From contig CM065802.1 in assembly GCA_033398695.1 (NCBI GenBank), positions 136,882,096 through 136,946,095 of the forward strand: 64,000 nt of DNA. The letters are read 5' to 3'. The position numbers and the translations under genes were made by a program. Shown piece after piece: positions 47,203-57,318 of this stretch. Position 1 is the first letter of the stretch, and every line of letters starts with the position of its first letter. The notes beneath the pieces were generated by a model that was not told the DNA's origin, did not search any database, and worked only from the letters and a program-made list of their open reading frames with translations. Source of the stretch: Orobanche coerulescens. Taxonomy: Eukaryota > Streptophyta > Magnoliopsida > Lamiales > Orobanchaceae.

Positions 47203-50200
47203 TATAATACCCAGATTTTCAGTACAATTTTTTTGCGTTATTTTATCTGAGATATACTGCATAGCTTGGTGTCTATACAGTATGGATAAAATAAATTGAG
47301 AATCGAGACAGTTATACTTATGTAATTGACGTGTTTGATTGACAGTTATATTGAGGATATGGTGTATCAGGTTGAACTGATTTGGACATCAGGTGTATCA
47401 TATGAGAATACTATTGGAATGAGTATACGTATTCGGTATGTCGTATAGACGTGCCCAGTATGTCGAGATGACCAAGAACATGTGGAAATGGCTAAGTGTA
47501 AAAGCCAATTACGTACGTTAAACTTTGGAGCTTACGTACGTAAAAACTTCTAGCTTACGTACGTTATGGTACATAACGTACGTAACAAAAGAAATCAGAT
47601 GGGGAATCAATATCTGACATGTGGAGCCCAGGAATCGGCTGGCATGCCAAAAGGCAAGTCAACTATGTATTACGTACGCTATGCAGGACTCATTACGTAC
47701 GTAATACGAGTATGTTACTCCAGAAAGTCAACATACGTATTACGTACGCTATGGAGTAAGGATTAAGAACGTAAGGCATTGAACGAAATGAGTCAGTGAC
47801 CTCTGGACTGTCATTACGTACGCTACTAAGGTCAGATAGCATACGTAAGAGGGTATAACGTACGTTAACTGTGGAATGTTACGTACGTAACGAGCTGGAA
47901 AGTTATATAAGTGAGATGCTCGTCACTTCATTTTTTTTCAGAACTTCATTTCGTTTTTCTTCACCCCTCAACACTCAGAGTTAGATTTTGGCTTTCCTAA
48001 GTCGAGTGTGAGCCTATGAACACTCAAATGGAGCTTTAAAGTGATTGAGAACGGATTCAACCTTGGGATTCAATCCATTTCTTCGAAGAGGTAATTACCC
48101 TTCACCTTGGAATTTCGTTTTGGATTGAATATTGATGTTCTTGAGTTGATGATTATCATGTATTCGAATTGATGAGTATAATTACGAGATGGATTACCGA
48201 GTCATATTTATGTTATTGTTGGTATGCGTATATTGATATGTTTCGTATGGTTTTGAATGTTGTTCAGGAGATATGTTGATTTATATCTCTCTTCAGTTCG
48301 GATTTTTGTTGTTGTTGATGTCTTCCTCGTATGATGATGGTTATGGTATTATTGTTGTACTTCTTGACGATATATGAGGGTATATTGAAGAAGATGATGA
48401 TTATGATGAGTATATGTTTCAAGTGTTTATGTTTTAGATATGCACATGGAATATTGATAATTAGAACAAGTGATGATGATTATGGATGTTAAGGGACAAG
48501 TTATGTAAATGGTGATTTGATCTTTCATATGGTCTTGATGATATACGAATCGTGATTACGAAATTGACAAGAATATTATCTTTCTTTGAGGATATGTGTT
48601 CATATTAGTCGAAGGATCCTAAGTGTAGTTGGCATGAGATTGATATATATGAACAAGGGATAATTATATCATGTTGAATTTAAGTTTGAATTCGGAATTG
48701 AATATGTTGATTAAACGTGCTTCGTGCTCGAATCAACTGTTATTGAGATCACCAGATTATGAGATTGAACTGAAGGTATGAATTCAAGTTTGCTTGGCAT
48801 AAGAACATTTGATCCGTACATAATTGGAATACTATCGAGTCGTATAAGGTGGACGGATAATTATAAAGTTTACGGTTAATTTTGGAATACGATTATTCAT
48901 GATAATAACCGGTATTTGTTTCTATGAATTTACGAATATGAACAAGAAAGAGTCTTGTTGATTCATATTTGGAATTGAAGTTGGAATCGAGTATGTTATG
49001 AAATCCTTAATATCGATATGAACTGATCATTGATATGATGAATGTGTTTAAGAGGTGTTGGTGTTTTGGATATGAATATGGAATATTCATATCTAGAACT
49101 AAGTTATGTGTTTTGGTACAATATTCGTATAAAAATACGAATATGATTTCGAGTTCGATGAGATTATTATTGATCTTTTAATTTGGAAGTTCATACGTAT
49201 TGGACTAGTGTTCACTTAGGATGATTGTGCTATTTGAAACCCTTGGAATATGATTATCTATATTGTTGAATTAATCGGATTGTCCGGATTGATGATGATA
49301 ATCGGTAATTGGTTTCATTATAAATTTACAAGGAGGAAACTTGTACTCGTATTTAAGATTGAATTTGGAATCGATAACGTTCAGACCCTTGTTATTAGTT
49401 TAATTTGATTATTGGTATGATTATTGGATTATGAATCGTGTTGTGGTTTGAATTCCTGATTGATTGGTTTGGGTTGTTTGGATTTGTATTTAATCGGGAT
49501 ATGGTGGAACCGTTGGTTTTGTTGATCGGTTATATTGATTGTTATTTATAGGTTGTTGAGTTGCGGTTTGTATTGTGGATATGAGTTCGTAATTGTTTGA
49601 GTTATATTGTTCGGTTTTGTATATGATCGAGGTATCGTTGAACCATTGAGTTTGATTGGTTGGTTATGTCGGTTGTTGATTTTTACTGAATGTGTGTTAA
49701 TCGATTATTGCAATAGGTTGGGATAATTGATCGTTGATTATGACCGTTGTGTTGAGGTTGAGGTTGAAGAGTTCGTAGATTGCTTTTGGTCGGGACTGAG
49801 GAGCTCGTAGACGGAGGCAATGGAATTGGTAACGGCTTCGTGGTATCGGTATCGAGGCAAGTTTATACTTGTTCAGTTTATAATATTTGATGAATGGTTT
49901 CGCTTTCATTTCATTTATAATTCATATAGCAATGCTATTATAGATGTAAACTGTCGAGATGATGATCTTTTTATCATGCTGTGGTTTGGGACAAATCATA
50001 ATGTATATGATTTAATTATGTTTGATTGAAGACAGAGATGGGAGTTATCTTTGATCTATGATATGGAATGTCGGATATCGAGGGTAGTTATCGTGATGAC
50101 ATGAGTATCGAGATAAATGGTTATTGGTATTGAATGGACGGTACCTTATTTGAGATTATTCGTATAACTGTGTATTCATTCAGGGATGTTTGTTCGTGGA

Positions 50201-50814
50201 AAGGACATTGTCTCCGGCTTTGAAGTAATGTAAGTATTGTTCAATTATGAGGATAATTATTCTGATGAATTGTTGTATGCTGATGTTTTGTATAATGAGA
50301 TTCGTATTTGATTGTTTCGTTTGGGGGATGTTAATCCCAGGACTGGTTGTATTGAGATCGTTGATCATGTTGATCGTTCATTGGGGATGATGATCCCAGG
50401 ATTGTTGTTTGGATATTGATTAGTCGTGTCGGCTTTTCTTTGTCAGTCTGTCATTGTTCACTTCGGTGAGTCTTTTGATACTTATTGGATATGTGATTCT
50501 TTGAGTTTCGTTGTCATGTTGCATCATGACATATCTGGAATCATATCTGCGTTCCAATTGGTCATTATGTAGGAATTTTAGATGGGCACACTATGGTTAT
50601 GTGTTGATATTTCCACATTGAACCGTGCACACGAGACGTAGTTCGTGAGGCTAATTAGGTACATTGTCCCACGTATATTCTGGATTTCGTATACGGGGTG
50701 GACATGTGCACGGACACATTTTCGGATCGGGCGTACTGTGATGTCCATCTTTGAGCCATAATTGATTGGTCGTTCATCCTCCATTTATGGTTGGGTATGT
50801 TTGACGGTTTGCGA
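47203..50814 (+). repeat. Ty3 LTR H (plus strand), interrupted by element E
   Basis: It begins TATAATACCCAG (TG changed to TA), matching the start of LTR X on its own strand (TGTAATACCCC). U3 has 11 palindromes and a TATA box (47507-47912). A donor-like GAAGAG|GTAATT is at 48085-48096. The AGGCAAGT motif is at 49853. The following 3 kb are AT-rich without coding frames and resemble window bases 1-1594 inverted. The end of the LTR lies past element E, outside the window, or has been lost. No gene is seen. Confidence 0.65.
47507..47912 (+). promoter_or_regulatory. U3 promoter module of LTR H
   Basis: There are about 11 palindromes (TTACGTACGTAA, TAACGTACGTTA, TTACGTACGCTA) from 47507 to 47890 and a TATA box GTTATATAAG at 47902-47911. 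Confidence 0.75.
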
Positions 50815-50964
50815 TGTAATATCCGTATTAATTATTGAGTATTCCATCTGTAATTGAACCCTATATTATTCAGAATTGTGATATCGATAATCGAAGTATG
50901 ATATTTCATATATTTGTATCCTTGTACATGAGTATGGCAACATGTAAATTTTCCCATGCAAATA

Positions 50965-51370
50965 CGTGATAACGTACGCTAAGAATGTAGCTTAACATAC
51001 ATTATCGGACAGAGTTAGCGTACGCTACGAATGAAGCGTAGCATACGTTAGACAGTCAATAATTGAACTGGGCGGCTATCACATGCGCCAGCCGGACATG
51101 GGTCCGGATAATATTCCCTCGGATGAACCTGGACACATTTGAAGTCAACGATTGTTAACGTGGGCTAAGGAGCATGTCTAGCGTACGCTAGAGGGTGTTG
51201 CTTACGTACGTAACCTGATGGCGTAACGTACGTAATCGAGTACAGAATGAGAACAGTTAACTATCAGTGGATGATAGCGTACGCTAATAATATTGGTTAG
51301 CGTACGCTAAGAGACTAACATATGTTATCCATGAAGGCTAATGTACGTTAAGGTTAGAAAATTATAAATA
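50965..51370 (+). promoter_or_regulatory. U3 promoter module of element E 5' LTR
   Basis: There are about 12 palindromes (TTAGCGTACGCTAA, TAACGTACGTAA and decayed forms such as TAACATATGTTA) followed by a TATA box ATTATAAATA at 51361-51370. Confidence 0.75.
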
Positions 51371-51590
51371 AGACAGCACCCCATGTTATGCTGTTTACAT
51401 TTTCTTCACTTATCCTTCAGTCCAGAGAGCCTCCCCTCCTTCATAAACATCTATAGGCCATCCATACTCGATCTTTGAAGATTGGAGATTACTTATATTT
51501 GATCATTGAAGTGGAGAATCATTTTGGATTGACACACAAGCAACGGGAGTTAGATTCTACCTATTGTCTCGGTGATTTCTTCATCTTAAG

Positions 51591-53014
51591 GTATGTTAAT
51601 ACTATCTCCAACCTTGGATTCGTGTTCTTAAGGATATGATGATCATGCAATCAAGATATTAAGTTCCATTGATGAATCATTCAACCAAACATCATGTTTA
51701 GAAGTTGGGATGATTATGTTTAGGATATCATTGTTGCAAACATCATAGTTGGAATCCTATTACGTCAAATGATGAGAGTAATGTTCTAAGATTGATTATC
51801 CATATTGAATAGCGTTGCCATATTGATCATAGACTTGGAGTTGATATCACTTTGGTTAAATGGACTTAAGAAAGAATCATCGAAGGTTGTATCCTTTCTT
51901 ATAAGTTGGATTTATTAGTTCATCTTTAAAATGAAGTCTGAATGTAATGATGACATTGGAATCTAGCGCATCAACCTTAGATCACCGAACTTCACATGAG
52001 AATTATAATCGAGATTGAATATGGTGTTGTGATGATATACGTATCCTTGAACTTCGAAGATGTTTGAATCCGTCAGATCATTCACAATTGTATGAGCATG
52101 ATATGTAGAAGATTAACATACATTAATCACTGAGAATTTCGTAAGCTTCATCACAAATTGAGACAGTAGTCTGCCCAGTGAGAAACTGTCACATGTGTGT
52201 TTAGCTTATGCTAAGCAATAAAAATTACGTATGCTATCGGGCATAGATAACGCACGCTACGTTTGGTACGTAACGTACATTATATCATCAGACGAGTCAG
52301 TCGACTGATCAGTAAGGGACTGTCGATACATGGTTAGCGTATGCTAGACTTCGTAGCTTACGTACGCTAACGTGTAGGCTTAACGTACGCTACCAAGGGT
52401 ACGTAACATACGTTAACCAGGTCAGACAGTTTACCTTTTATGAACTTCCGACCGTAATTTGGATTGTTAGATGTTCGTACGAAATGAGATGAACTCCATA
52501 TTATTTCTTTTGTTTAAGGTTCAACCTTTGCTACGTGATTGATCGAAGGGGCGACCTTCAAGTGTTTTGATATTCGTGGAAGTATTATTCTTGTCATCGA
52601 ATCGAGGCAAGTACTTTAATTGTTCTATGTATTGATGTTATACATATTGTTGTGCATATATGTCGTTGTTGTATGTCCACCTCGTGTTGGTCCGACGGGA
52701 TCATTAGGGGATCTATGCTAGCGTGTGCTGGATCATCGGACGGGTTTTTCCACCACGGGTTGGTCTGACGGGATCATCGTGGGTTCTAGGAAGTGAACGC
52801 TGGATCGTCGGAATTACCATGTGTATGTTGTGATATCATGTTGTGATTATCATTTGTGTATGTTATATATGAGTTTCTCATAGGAGGAGACTCGCTGGTA
52901 TATTTTCATTTATGTTATTATTATTCTTCGTGAAATGTTGAATAATATGTTGTGATACTTGTACGAGCATCGTTGTGCTAACCCCTTCGGGGGTAAACAT
53001 TTGTTTATGTTCAG
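51591..53014 (+). other. Possible leader intron in R-U5 of element E 5' LTR
   Basis: Donor-like CTTAAG|GTATGT has its first intron base at 51591. Acceptor-like TTTATGTTCAG|G has its last intron base at 53014. The interval is 1424 nt and includes the AGGCAAGT motif (52601) and the second palindrome cluster. Confidence 0.45.
52195..52420. repeat. Second palindrome cluster in element E LTR
   Basis: Eight palindromes of the same family (for example TTAGCGTATGCTA, TTACGTACGCTAA, TAACGTACGCTA) lie 0.8 kb downstream of the TATA box. No TATA box follows them closely. This second cluster is not seen in the other LTR families. Confidence 0.75.
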
Positions 53015-53579
53015 GATCTAGAAGAGCAGGGAGACAACCACTGGAGCTGCATGACAAAGAGGGTGCAGAGTGATGTTCCGGCCGGGTTTATTTGTATGTT
53101 GTTTGTATTGTTTTAATAAGTACTCGAGTATGTCGTCATTTGTGATATTTGGATTTGGTGATGTATTGATATTCTTCATTTGGATAATTGTATTCTCGGT
53201 ATTGGCCCAGAACTGTTGTATTTTCTTTCAGTTACTTTCATATGTTGGTATCTATTATTGTCTTTTTATTTCTTCAGCCTTGTAAATTCTTATGTAAAGA
53301 ATTTACGGTGCTGTAATATTCCTGAATATATCGGGGGTGTTACAGAATATGGTATCGGAGCTAAGATTATGGATATCTTGGCCATTGGATTAAAATATGG
53401 GTCATATATGTCTTTTGAGGTAACCGGCCGTAAATAACATCACTTTACTGCCTACGTGTTCGTGCGAACGGTGCGTGTAAGTTCCTAAACTCTATCTCGT
53501 CTTTTACCGGTTATACCTCTTTATACTTGAACATTTGAACGAAATTGTTTCCTGTATATTGAGAATTTATGCTTATAAT

Positions 53580-54043
53580 ATGTTGAGAGGTGGACGTGGA
53601 CGTGGTCGCGGTCGCGGACGCGAAAGAAGGAATGCTGAAAGAGAAGCTTCGCCTTCTAATCAGGCCAGCCATAGCTCAGGCGAGCCACAAATATCTACTA
53701 ATAATGAACCGGAACCTGCTGTGCCCGAAATCCTTCGTCAAGTGGTTAACCAGATGACTCAGTTTTCCCATGTCGTGGACCGAATGTAGGTGGCAGTAGG
53801 ATTACAACAGGGAGATCAACAGCAAGGTATCCCGAACATGGGAAATCGAGGCGATCGATGGCTGCAAGAGGTGGCGAAGATGCAACCACCCAAATTCGAC
53901 GGCTTTTCTGAGACACCAGCATGGGATCATTGGTTAAAATAACTGGAGAAAATTTTTGCCGGGATTAATTTCCCTGACGACCGGAGAGCCTCTATTGCTC
54001 AGTACTTTCTGATAGGGGAAGCGTTCGAGTGGTGGGAAGCCAT
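53580..54043 (+). pseudogene. Element E gag, 5' part
   Basis: Met at 53580 starts MLRGGRGRGRGRGRERRN, a GR-rich tail like A and C. The capsid domain begins near 53860 (RWLQEVAKMQPPKFDGF) and is cut by element F at 54048 in the middle of EWWEAIW. Stops: TAG at 53787 and TAA at about 53939. Frame is otherwise kept, and it continues without shift after element F. Confidence 0.85.
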
Positions 54044-54048
54044 CTGGC

Positions 54049-55222
54049 TGTTGGAGTGAAACCGGTATTTGCGCCGTTTGTGCGGAAGCGTAAATTAAAT
54101 GCGGAAATTAAATGGCACAAGGATTTATAGAGGTTCGGCCAAACATGCCAACATCCTCTCTCGATGTATCTTTTTCTATAGGCTTAAGATCAAAACCTCT
54201 ATGCCTCTCTTCTATCGGTCGAGGGATTACCGTTACAAGCTCGTCTTCAATCGGTCCGAGTAAAATCGTTTTTTCTTTTCTATTGGATAAGGAATCAACC
54301 ACTCTAGCTTTCTATTGGTACTAGATAAACCTCACTAAGATAGCAATTGCGATTCTAACAATGCCGGATCCTTGATCCTAATAACACCGAATCCAATTGT
54401 ATCTTTTCTTTTTCTCACTCGTGTATGATTTTATGTATAACACTCAATCACTCTAATTTAATCTCAAGAACAACAACTATAATGTTTACAATGATATCTC
54501 AAGTGTATACGAATTGCTCAATGTTGTTGTGTGGAATGATACCAACGCATTTGGTATTTATAGCCTTGTTTCACAAACTAGCCGTTACTGCCAGTTGTTA
54601 TTAGCGTGCGCTAGGATGACTTCCTTAGCATGCGCTATCGCATGTATTTAGCCTTAGCGTTCGTTATGTACGGTTACATACGTTAACGTCTTTCCAGTTT
54701 CAGTCCAGTGGCTTCTGTCCTTCACAGTTAGCGTGCGCTAACACTTCCATTGTAGCGTGCACTAATCATTGCATGCGTCATATATCCGTTAATACTTTTT
54801 TGACTTGTAGCAGATTCTCCCCAATGGATTGATTTACTTGACTCAAACTGATATTTAGCGTGCGCTAAATATCATCTCTTGCGTGCGCTAAGCTTACTTC
54901 GGTGCATACGTCATTTTGTGTTTGAATCTCTTCACAACAGTAACAAGGATTCGATAGCGTGCGTTAATATTGCATATGTAGCGTGCGCTATCCTCATCAG
55001 GTGACTTCACTTCAGGTTACTTCGAACTCGTCTGATCTGCAGCCAGGGCCCGTTAGCGTGCGCTAACTTATATCTCTAGCATGCGCTAGCTTTGTATTTT
55101 GTCCAGCTTTTTGCGTCTTCGATTCCTTCGTCGTTTTGCTTCGCCTCTTTGTTGTTTTGTTTTGTTTAGCAACTTAATCATCAAAACACTATTTATGACT
55201 ATGTAGAATAAATATTCCAACA
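54049..55222 (-). repeat. Element F 3' LTR
   Basis: It is 1174 bp, TGTTGGAGTG to ATTCCAACA. It contains the palindrome array and TATA box at 54554-55095. Confidence 0.95.
54554..55095 (-). promoter_or_regulatory. U3 promoter module of element F 3' LTR
   Basis: There are about 12 palindromes (TTAGCGTGCGCTAA and one-base variants) at 54600-55095. The TATA box (minus GGCTATAAATACC) is at 54552-54564. This is a Ty1/copia LTR with the layout of the Ty3 LTRs nearby. Confidence 0.75.
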
Positions 55223-55817
55223 ATCTCCCCCTTTTTGATGATTACAAAACAACTCTTGAATTAGATAAAACCTGCAAAATAAAATTATATATATATATAT
55301 ATATATGTACGTTTCAAAGTTTTCGACTTTGATCGTTTCGTTAGTTTCACCAATCCTTTTTCTTTTTCTTGTCATTTTCGACTTCTTCGTTTTTCATTTT
55401 TCAACTCCTTCATTTCTCCCCCTTTTTGTATGCTTTCTTCTCCTTTTCGACTTCTTCGATTTTTATTATTTTCTCCTCCTTTTTACTTTTTATTTTTCTC
55501 GTCATATCTTTCATGACGCTTTTATCCGATTCAACTTCTTTTCCCCCTTTTTGTATTCAGCAAAAAGTGTAAAAAATATAAGGGATACCAATTTGAATAT
55601 ATAAAGAAAATATGCATGAATAAAAAATATGCAATAATAGGGTACAAAACTCCCCCTGAAAATAATATCTCCCCTTTAAAAATATTACTCCCCCTTAGTA
55701 TAATACCAATTGTTAAAAATTAGTTTTTTTGGGATCCAATCGAAAGTCGGTTTTTGTTTCGAGACGTAGACGATATTTGAAAGAATTGTTCCTTTGGGAA
55801 CCCAAATTTTCTTCACT
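55223..55817 (-). other. Element F 3' noncoding region with six polypurine-like tracts
   Basis: CAAAAAGGGGGAGA-type tracts (minus) lie at 55223-55237, 55415-55427 and 55541-55552. Shorter GGGGGA or GGGGAGA tracts are near 55651, 55668 and 55688. A T-rich (minus A-rich) stretch repeats TTCGACTTC. An (AT)n run is at 55286-55306. A remnant of the gag-pol linker (KKIWVPKGT, minus, ~55800-55775) opens the region, after which pol is missing. Confidence 0.75.
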
Positions 55818-57260
55818 TTAATCGCCCATCTTGGGCATTTTGCAATTTGAAATGTGATGCCCAATTTTCAAACATTTTTCACATCGGGGTATTTTGAAAT
55901 TTACGGATTCGTTTTTAGAACGCGGTTTGAATCCTAACCCCTCTTTATTTAATGTGTATTTTTGAACCGAGAGCATGTTTTCAAATTTTTCGTTTCCGAG
56001 TGAAAATTTCTTCATTAAATTTTTGAGCTCGGTTTGAACTTTAACAAGATCATTCTTTAAAATATTTTCGTTTTCAACACATTTTGAATGATCGATCTCA
56101 ATAAATTTTCCCTTTTCTAGAATTTTGGAATTCTCATTTTCCAATGATTTACTTTTAAATTGAAGGGATTTAATTTCTTTTAAAGCATTTTGATAATCGG
56201 TATGTAATAATTCGAATGCTTCAAAAAGTTCGTCGTAAGAGTTACTTACTTGGATTTCGACGTCGCTCTCGTCTAATGAACTCCGGTCCATGAGCGTGAG
56301 ATTATTTTGATTCATGAAATCTTCATCAGGATCTTCGTCGCTCCATGTTGCAACTAAGACTTCCTTTTGTTTTACTCGATAGTTCTTAGCAAAGTGGCCT
56401 GGTTTACCACATAATCGACAGGTGTTGTCGAATTTCTTAGATTCTCCCTCTTGGATGCCCTTCTTTCTCCGGTTTAATAAGTGTTGGAACTTATTGATAT
56501 TCTTGGCATAATATGCCAATTCTTCGTCGCTTTCGTCCACCGGGATTTCTTCTTTCTTTCTCGACATTTTAGACTTCATGGCTATCGACCTCTCCTTCGG
56601 TTTCGGTTTGGCATTCCGAGATTTTAGAACAATCTCGTGGTTCATAAGAGAACCAACGAGAGCACTAAAATCAAGAGTATTTAAATCCTTTGATTCCATT
56701 ATAGACATGACCGTACCGTCCCATTCTCGAGGTAGTGATCGGAGAATTTTCTTTTCTTTCTCACTACTCGAAAGTGGTTTCCCGAAACATGCTAATCCAT
56801 TTGTGATGACCGAGAATCGGTCGAGCATTATAGTGATGGATTCATCATCCTTCATTTGGAATAATTCATAATCGTGAAGGAGTATGTTTATCTTCGTCTC
56901 CTTGACTTGAGACATACCTTCGTGTGTTACCTCAAGCATTTTCCAAATTTCTTTGGTACTATCACACGATGATATCCGGTTGTGTTCTTCCGGATTTATG
57001 GCACAATAAAGAAGTTGAGTTGCCTTACAATTGTAGTGGTCATTTTTCCAATCGGCATCGTCATATTCTTCGAAAGTTTTAAGCATACCGTTGGAGTTTG
57101 TCGGAATTTTCGGACCAAGACAAATCACCTTCCAAAGCTCGATTTCATATGCTCGGATGAATATTGACATCTTCTTTTTCCACGTCATAAAGCTCGAGCC
57201 ATCAAAAAATGGTGGTCGATTGAGAGCAAGGCCTTCGACGGGAGCAAATTGAAACGCCAT
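55818..57260 (-). CDS. Element F gag (480 aa), intact open frame
   Basis: Met at 57260 lies 58 bp inside the 5' LTR, and the primer site is between them. The N-terminal domain (RPPFFDGSSFMTWKKKM, residues 15-31) and the UBN2 core (IWKMLEVTHEGMSQVKETK, about 105-123) are copia gag. Zinc knuckle 1 (281-294, CRLCGKPGHFAKNY) has Tyr for the fourth ligand. Knuckle 2 near the end (CEKCLKIGHHISNC) is complete. Between them is an acidic coiled-coil-like stretch (~340-440, rich in Asn/Glu/Lys/Leu). The frame stops just before the protease linker. It would package RNA into particles; pol would have to come from another element. The only complete gag of its type here. Confidence 0.93.
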   Translation of the reverse strand: MAFQFAPVEGLALNRPPFFDGSSFMTWKKKMSIFIRAYEIELWKVICLGPKIPTNSNGMLKTFEEYDDADWKNDHYNCKATQLLYCAINPEEHNRISSCDSTKEIWKMLEVTHEGMSQVKETKINILLHDYELFQMKDDESITIMLDRFSVITNGLACFGKPLSSSEKEKKILRSLPREWDGTVMSIMESKDLNTLDFSALVGSLMNHEIVLKSRNAKPKPKERSIAMKSKMSRKKEEIPVDESDEELAYYAKNINKFQHLLNRRKKGIQEGESKKFDNTCRLCGKPGHFAKNYRVKQKEVLVATWSDEDPDEDFMNQNNLTLMDRSSLDESDVEIQVSNSYDELFEAFELLHTDYQNALKEIKSLQFKSKSLENENSKILEKGKFIEIDHSKCVENENILKNDLVKVQTELKNLMKKFSLGNEKFENMLSVQKYTLNKEGLGFKPRSKNESVNFKIPRCEKCLKIGHHISNCKMPKMGD

Positions 57261-57318
57261 TTTGGATCGGCTCCTCGGATGTTAAGCCGTGTATTGGAGG
57301 AACCGCTCCGATACCAAT

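Larger units (their letters stand above)
50815..53344 (+). repeat. Element E 5' LTR
   Basis: It is 2530 bp, TGTAATATCC to GGGGTGTTACA. It contains two palindrome clusters (50965-51350 and 52195-52420), a TATA box, a possible intron and a degenerate two-copy repeat (GTTGGTCYGACGGGATCATY cores near 52687 and 52764). Confidence 0.93.

Noticed and set aside
47203..50814. Host gene with introns in the gap between elements
   Set aside because: No coding frames over 70 codons with homology. The stretch has LTR start, palindrome array, TATA box and R-U5 motifs, so it is LTR sequence.
55305..55604. Hydrophobic Phe/Ser-rich open frame in element F
   Set aside because: Produced by the T-rich strand opposite polypurine tracts; low complexity.
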